This document shows positions 4,917 through 8,596 of a DNA stretch of 8,596 bases, piece after piece. Made by a program: the position numbers and the translations under genes. Within the stretch, counting starts at the first letter, position 1. Every line of letters begins with the position of its first letter. The notes beneath the pieces are model-generated. The model worked only from the letters and a program-made list of their open reading frames with translations, was not told where the DNA came from and did no database searches. This DNA comes from Chitinophagaceae bacterium UBA1946 (lineage in GTDB: Bacteria; Bacteroidota; Bacteroidia; Chitinophagales; Chitinophagaceae): NCBI GenBank assembly GCA_002336815.1, contig DDEU01000066.1:1-8596 (forward strand). The letters run 5' to 3'.

Positions 4917-6203
4917 ATGGTATTGATCTATTCCGAAGTTACCAGTTCCCGGTTCCAATACATTGGTTCTTTTATTTTCCAGGAACTGATGCAGGTTGCC
5001 ATTGGGTTTACCACCGATGTTGAAAGATTCAGGCTGTACAATGGTTCAAAGATCAATTACTCCAGAGAGCAGATCACTGCGGATGAATTTCACATCGCAA
5101 ATGCGAGCCTGCTTTTTGAGAACAGCGTGCAGCCGCAAACCATTGACTGTTTTGACAGCAATGGCTATCCTGCTTTTTTTAAAACAGCAGGGTCTGGTTT
5201 CCCCTTCGACATTTTCGCTGCCACTTTTTACCTGCTGAGCCGTTATGAAGAATACCTGCCGCATCAAAAGGATATGTATGGTAGGTATGCCCATGAAAAT
5301 TCGCTGGCCTTTCAAAAAGGTTTTTTAAACCAGCCGCTGATCAATATTTGGATAAGTGATCTTGCAATGGCATTGCAACGCACATTTTCAATTTTCAATG
5401 CACAATTTTCGAGGTTCAATTTTCAACCAAGCTATGATATTGATATCGCCTGGTCTTACAAACACAAAGGTTTTCAAAGAACGATTGGCGGATTTTTAAA
5501 AGACCCTTCAACAGAAAGGTTGCGTGTGCTTGCAGGAAAGCAAACCGATCCTTTTGATGTGTACGACTGGCTGGATGCATTGCATGATCGTTATTCACTA
5601 ACGCCGGTCTACTTTTTTTTGATGGCAGAAAAAAATGGCCGGTATGATAAAAATATTTTGCCCCACACTGCAGCCATGCAGCAATTGACCAGGCGGCATG
5701 CATCAAAATATACTGTTGGGATTCACCCCAGCTGGCAGAGTGGCGATGATGAAAGTATGTTGAAGAAGGAATTGCAGTTACTGCAAAAGAGCAGCAGCAA
5801 AAATATCAATGCATCAAGACAGCATTACATCCGGTTCAATTTACCGGAGGGTTACCGCAGGTTAGCGGCGGCAGGCATTACAGATGATTATTCCATGGGA
5901 TATGGCAGCATCAATGGTTTCAGGGCATCAGTGGCCAGCAGCTTTTATTGGTACGACCTGGAGAAGGAAACGAAAACGGTACTTCGCATTCACCCGTTCT
6001 GTTTTATGGATGCCAACTCTTATTACGAACAAAAACTTTCCCCGGAGCAGGCTTACGATGAGTTGCTGCAATATTACAGCGTTTGTAAAAAAGTGAATGG
6101 TACTTTGATCAGCATCTGGCACAACAATTTTTTAGGAACGGATCCACAATTTGCAGGATGGAAAGCATGCTATGAAAAATTTATTGTTCGGGTTCAACAG
6201 TGA
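4917..6203 (+). CDS. Divergent polysaccharide deacetylase-like protein (DUF7033 + CE4-like)
   Basis: A 428-residue protein matching the Bacteroidota type with an N-terminal DUF7033-like part (about 1-165; MVLIYSEVTSSRFQYIGSFIF, then SRYEEYLP at 108-115) and a C-terminal NodB/CE4-like barrel (about 170-425). Family enzymes remove acetyl groups from N-acetylated glycans using a metal ion. Candidate motifs are PSYDIDIAW (171-179; D174, D176), GIHPSW (268-273; H270), SRQHYIRF (300-307), DDYSMGYG with GFRAS (323-338), RIHPF (357-361) and SIWHNN (399-404; H402). The canonical second metal His of motif 2 (H-x-x-x-H) is absent, as Gln occupies that place. There is no signal peptide, so cytoplasmic action is likely. 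ATG 4917 is favoured because the following residues match the domain start. The 3' end overlaps the opposing transporter gene by 23 bp. The substrate is unknown. Confidence 0.82.
   Translation: MVLIYSEVTSSRFQYIGSFIFQELMQVAIGFTTDVERFRLYNGSKINYSREQITADEFHIANASLLFENSVQPQTIDCFDSNGYPAFFKTAGSGFPFDIFAATFYLLSRYEEYLPHQKDMYGRYAHENSLAFQKGFLNQPLINIWISDLAMALQRTFSIFNAQFSRFNFQPSYDIDIAWSYKHKGFQRTIGGFLKDPSTERLRVLAGKQTDPFDVYDWLDALHDRYSLTPVYFFLMAEKNGRYDKNILPHTAAMQQLTRRHASKYTVGIHPSWQSGDDESMLKKELQLLQKSSSKNINASRQHYIRFNLPEGYRRLAAAGITDDYSMGYGSINGFRASVASSFYWYDLEKETKTVLRIHPFCFMDANSYYEQKLSPEQAYDELLQYYSVCKKVNGTLISIWHNNFLGTDPQFAGWKACYEKFIVRVQQ
5389..5430. repeat. Three copies of CAATTTTC at exact 14-nt spacing inside a gene
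   Basis: CAATTTTC begins at 5389, 5403 and 5417. The three 14-nt units are CAATTTTCAATGCA, CAATTTTCGAGGTT and CAATTTTCAACCAA; an extra TTTTCAAT precedes the first. Because 14 is not a multiple of three, each copy is read in a different frame, giving the Phe/Asn/Gln-rich stretch TFSIFNAQFSRFNFQP (156-171). It lies at the junction between the N-terminal part and the deacetylase barrel of the encoded protein. Confidence 0.7.
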
Positions 6204-7113
6204 CCTGATTTTTATTGCTGCGGATGCTGTAATTCACCAGGAATACACCGAGCAGTGTTATGATGGCTCCCCATAAAATATTCAAATTCATTTTTTCTTT
6301 CAGCAACAGGCCGGCGGTTACAATTGCCACCAGCGGATTGAAATAGGCATATAAAGAAAAAAGAGCCGGCGGTAATTTTTTCATGGAATAAATGAATGCA
6401 GCAAAAGTGATCAGCGAGCCGAAGATGACCAGGTGTGCGATGGCCAGCCATGATGTAGAAGAGATAGCTCCAAGCGGTATCGTATTATTTGAAACCATCG
6501 CAAAGCCAAACATGACCGCTGCGCTGATGAGCATTTGCCAGCCCGTAGCATAGTAAGGGTTCATTGGCACCCTGTTCCTTGCAATGATCAGCGTGCCGGC
6601 ACTCCAGGCCAGCATGGCAATAAAAGAAAGCAGTACGCCGAGTAAAAATCCTGCCGGCCTCACTCCATGGAAAGCATTTTCATAAAACACAATACCAATG
6701 CCCAGTATGCCCAGGAGCAAACCGGCAAAAGTGAGTGGCGTTACATTTCGGTTCTTAAAGAAGATCATTTCAATGATCACTACGCTCAACGGGTACAGCG
6801 CACCGATCAATGAACTCAAACCGGTAGGGATGTATTGAAGGCTCCAGGTGCTCAGTCCATTGGCACCAACAAACATCAGCAGCGAGAGAATGAACAGCAT
6901 GCCGAATTGTTTGGCACCCGGCAGCGGGAGTTTTTTGTACAGCATAAAGAACAATACCAAACAGGTGCCCCCCAAAAACTGGCGGATCGATGCCATTTGA
7001 AAGGCCGGCACCTGTGCCACGGCAATTTTACTGGCTACCCAGGTTGTACCCCATACGATACTGGTAGTAGCAAGCGCTAAGTAACCGCCGGTTCTGTTGT
7101 TTGCTTTATTCAA
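6181..7113 (-). CDS. EamA/DMT-superfamily transporter
   Basis: A 310-residue inner-membrane protein of the drug/metabolite transporter superfamily, with two EamA repeats of five helices each. Ten hydrophobic segments are visible, near 10-31, 37-59, 70-86, 92-115, 126-144, 155-178, 188-208, 222-242, 250-270 and 276-296. The family pattern SIVWGTTWVASKIA (18-31) with RQFLGG (44-49) lies in the first two helices, and the second repeat ends with SLYAYFNPLVAIVTAGLLL and a Glu (E273) following. Substrates of this family include amino acids, metabolites and drugs; none can be assigned here. The start is TTG at 7113-7111: upstream codons stay open to TAA at 7155-7153 but include no ATG, and the first internal Met (M40) would delete helix 1. 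It lies 76 nt after purH on the same strand with no visible terminator or clear promoter between, so read-through from purH is possible. Confidence 0.92.
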   Translation of the reverse strand: MNKANNRTGGYLALATTSIVWGTTWVASKIAVAQVPAFQMASIRQFLGGTCLVLFFMLYKKLPLPGAKQFGMLFILSLLMFVGANGLSTWSLQYIPTGLSSLIGALYPLSVVIIEMIFFKNRNVTPLTFAGLLLGILGIGIVFYENAFHGVRPAGFLLGVLLSFIAMLAWSAGTLIIARNRVPMNPYYATGWQMLISAAVMFGFAMVSNNTIPLGAISSTSWLAIAHLVIFGSLITFAAFIYSMKKLPPALFSLYAYFNPLVAIVTAGLLLKEKMNLNILWGAIITLLGVFLVNYSIRSNKNQVTVEPEQ

Positions 7114-7189
7114 TGGACGGAAGTGAAGATGGCTGTACTGTATAATTGTTTCTTATCTATGGCCTGTAATACATATCCTGTCTATCGCA

Positions 7190-8596
7190 TTAGTGTTTAA
7201 AATGCCGCAACCCTGTTATCACCATGGCCAGGTTATTATCCTTGCAATATTGTATAGAATCATTGTCACGTATGGAACCACCGGGCTGTATGAACGAAGT
7301 AATGCCTGCTGCATGGGCTATCTTAACACAATCGTCGAATGGAAAAAATGCGTCACTCGCCAGCACTGCTCCATTAAGATCAAATTCAAATTGCTTTGCT
7401 TTTTCAATGGCCTGGCGCAGCGAATCGATCCTCGATGTTTGTCCGCAACCCTTGCCTACTAATTGTTTGTGTTTTACGAGTGCAATCGCATTGCTTTTTA
7501 AATGCTTGCTTACGATATTGGCAAAACTGAGGTCGGCCTGTTCTGCCGCAGTGCTTTCCCTGCCGCCGGCTTCTTTCCATTCAGTGAAATTGCCTTCATC
7601 AACACCCTGCACCAATACACCATTCAAAACCGATTTGTACTGGATCTTATTTTTTGGGTGATTTTTTAACTCCAGCAGGATGCGGTTCTTTTTCGACTTC
7701 AGTATCTGCAATGCATCTTCGTAGTAAGCATCGGCGATCAGTACTTCAAAAAATATTTCGTTGATGGCTTCTGCCGTTGCTTTATCAATGGTGCCGTTGC
7801 AGACCAGTACGCCGCCAAAGGCGCTTTCAGGGTCGCCCGCCAGCGCAGCATCCCAGCTCTCTTTTATGGTTACCCTTTGTGCAATGCCGCACACATTGGT
7901 ATGTTTAATAATGGCAAAGGTGGTATTGTTGAATTCCTGTATCAGTTGTACTGCCGCATCTACATCCACCAGGTTATTATATGATAGCTCTTTCCCGTTC
8001 AGTTGATTGAACAACTCATCCAGCCGGCCGTAATAAATACCAGGCTGGTGCGGATTTTCGCCATAACGCATGTGTTTGGGACCGGTGAGCGACTCAAGAA
8101 AATACAATGCACTATCCTGGTTAAAATATTTTGCAATGGCTACATCATAATGTGCTACTACCTCAAAAGCTTTGGCAGCAAATACTTTTCGTTGTTCAAG
8201 GGTGGTTTCAGCTTTTTGATCTTCCAGTATCTGTTCTAACATTGGATAATCTTTTTTTGCTGCGATCACCACCACATCTTTAAAATTCTTGGCGGCTCCA
8301 CGGATCATACTGGGTCCGCCGATATCGATCTTTTCAATAATGGCCGTTTCGTCATTGGTGGAAGCGAGGGTTTCCTCAAAAGGGTACAGGTCAACGATCA
8401 CCAGGTCAATTTCGGGAATTTCGTATTGCTGCATTTCCGCTACATGCTGTGCATCGTCCCTTTTACCTAAAATGCCGCCAAATACAGATGGATGCAGGGT
8501 TTTAACTCTTCCGCCTAAAATAGATGGGTAGGAGGTGAGCGATTCCACGGGTACGCAGGGAACTTCCAGGTCTTCAATAAATTTTTGTGTACCGCC
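7190..8596 (-). CDS. purH: Bifunctional AICAR transformylase / IMP cyclohydrolase, 5' end missing
   Basis: PurH catalyses the last two steps of purine synthesis: formylation of AICAR with 10-formyl-tetrahydrofolate, then ring closure to IMP, in the cytoplasm. The visible 468 residues run from GGTQKFIEDLEVP at the right edge to the typical C-terminus LRHFKH; about 35-40 N-terminal residues lie outside. The GTG at 8548-8546 is an internal Val, not a start. Counting from the edge, the cyclohydrolase (MGS-like) domain includes GGRVKTLHPSVFGGIL (about 28-43). The transformylase domain carries MRYGENPHQ (176-184), IIKHTNVCG (229-237, with the catalytic Lys-His pair), SAFGG (258-262), GQTSRIDS (385-392), ASDAFFPF (413-420) and QPGGSIRD (437-444). 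The motif reads NVCG where E. coli has NPCG; I regard this as lineage variation. All catalytic signatures seen are intact. The EamA-type gene follows by 76 nt. Confidence 0.97.
   Translation of the reverse strand, partial: GGTQKFIEDLEVPCVPVESLTSYPSILGGRVKTLHPSVFGGILGKRDDAQHVAEMQQYEIPEIDLVIVDLYPFEETLASTNDETAIIEKIDIGGPSMIRGAAKNFKDVVVIAAKKDYPMLEQILEDQKAETTLEQRKVFAAKAFEVVAHYDVAIAKYFNQDSALYFLESLTGPKHMRYGENPHQPGIYYGRLDELFNQLNGKELSYNNLVDVDAAVQLIQEFNNTTFAIIKHTNVCGIAQRVTIKESWDAALAGDPESAFGGVLVCNGTIDKATAEAINEIFFEVLIADAYYEDALQILKSKKNRILLELKNHPKNKIQYKSVLNGVLVQGVDEGNFTEWKEAGGRESTAAEQADLSFANIVSKHLKSNAIALVKHKQLVGKGCGQTSRIDSLRQAIEKAKQFEFDLNGAVLASDAFFPFDDCVKIAHAAGITSFIQPGGSIRDNDSIQYCKDNNLAMVITGLRHFKH

Noticed and set aside
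7114..7189. A terminator or promoter between purH and the EamA gene
   Set aside because: No stable inverted repeat with a T tract and no TAnnTTTG match could be found on the minus strand in these 76 bases.
7224..7661. 145-codon open frame antisense to purH
   Set aside because: It is a Ser/Cys/Leu-rich shadow of a highly conserved enzyme gene, with no promoter or domain of its own.
7888..7914. NVCG instead of NPCG in the PurH Lys-His motif as a functional defect
   Set aside because: The Lys-His pair and all other signatures are intact. From recall, Bacteroidota PurH proteins vary at this position, so it looks like lineage variation.
7190..8548. A shorter purH product starting at the GTG at 8548
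   Set aside because: The frame continues upstream to the window edge with conserved PurH residues (GGTQKFIEDL), so the GTG is an internal Val and the gene is simply cut by the window.
1..8596. Defence island, mobile element, CRISPR array or structured RNA gene
   Set aside because: All long frames resolve to core metabolism or envelope proteins, gaps are short apart from 251-530, and no transposase, integrase, direct-repeat array, tRNA cloverleaf or riboswitch-like core was seen.

Overview
The window looks like chromosomal core DNA from a member of the Bacteroidota, most likely near the Chitinophagaceae. Three things point there: the protein sequences (AlaS, PurH, MscS, a DUF7033-type deacetylase) read like that group, start codons lack Shine-Dalgarno sequences, and several intergenic regions carry the Bacteroidota -7 promoter element TAnnTTTG. 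This placement is inferred from sequence character; no search was run. I see no tRNA, rRNA, CRISPR array, insertion sequence, integrase or attachment site.

Layout. (1) 1-250, minus strand: the N-terminus of alanyl-tRNA synthetase, cut by the left edge. (2) 251-530: a divergent control region with two opposed promoter-like elements, a hairpin at the predicted alaS start site, a short tandem repeat and a nested palindrome. (3) 531-2077, plus strand: a membrane-anchored M23 peptidase, then a MerR-type regulator with a basic N-terminal tail. (4) 2078-4779, minus strand: a tightly packed three-gene set, transcribed as lpxH-like UDP-2,3-diacylglucosamine hydrolase, secreted beta-propeller-like protein of unknown function, MscS-type channel. 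(5) 4780-4916: a divergent control region with a 12-bp perfect palindrome. (6) 4917-6203, plus strand: a divergent polysaccharide deacetylase (CE4-like) protein. (7) 6181-7113, minus strand: an EamA/DMT-type transporter whose end overlaps the deacetylase gene. (8) 7190-8596, minus strand: purH, missing its 5' end at the right edge.

The middle of the window has an envelope theme: peptidoglycan hydrolysis (M23), lipid A synthesis (LpxH), osmotic safety valve (MscS), and glycan deacetylation (CE4-like). The outer genes (alaS, purH) are housekeeping. Packing is dense: one convergent pair abuts with no spacer, another overlaps by 23 bp, and an ATGA overlap joins lpxH to the propeller gene.

I did not find a clearly new biological system. 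The items most worth a second look are the hairpin at the alaS start site, the unknown propeller protein inside the lpxH-mscS set, the non-canonical metal site of the deacetylase, and the internal 14-nt-period repeat in that gene.
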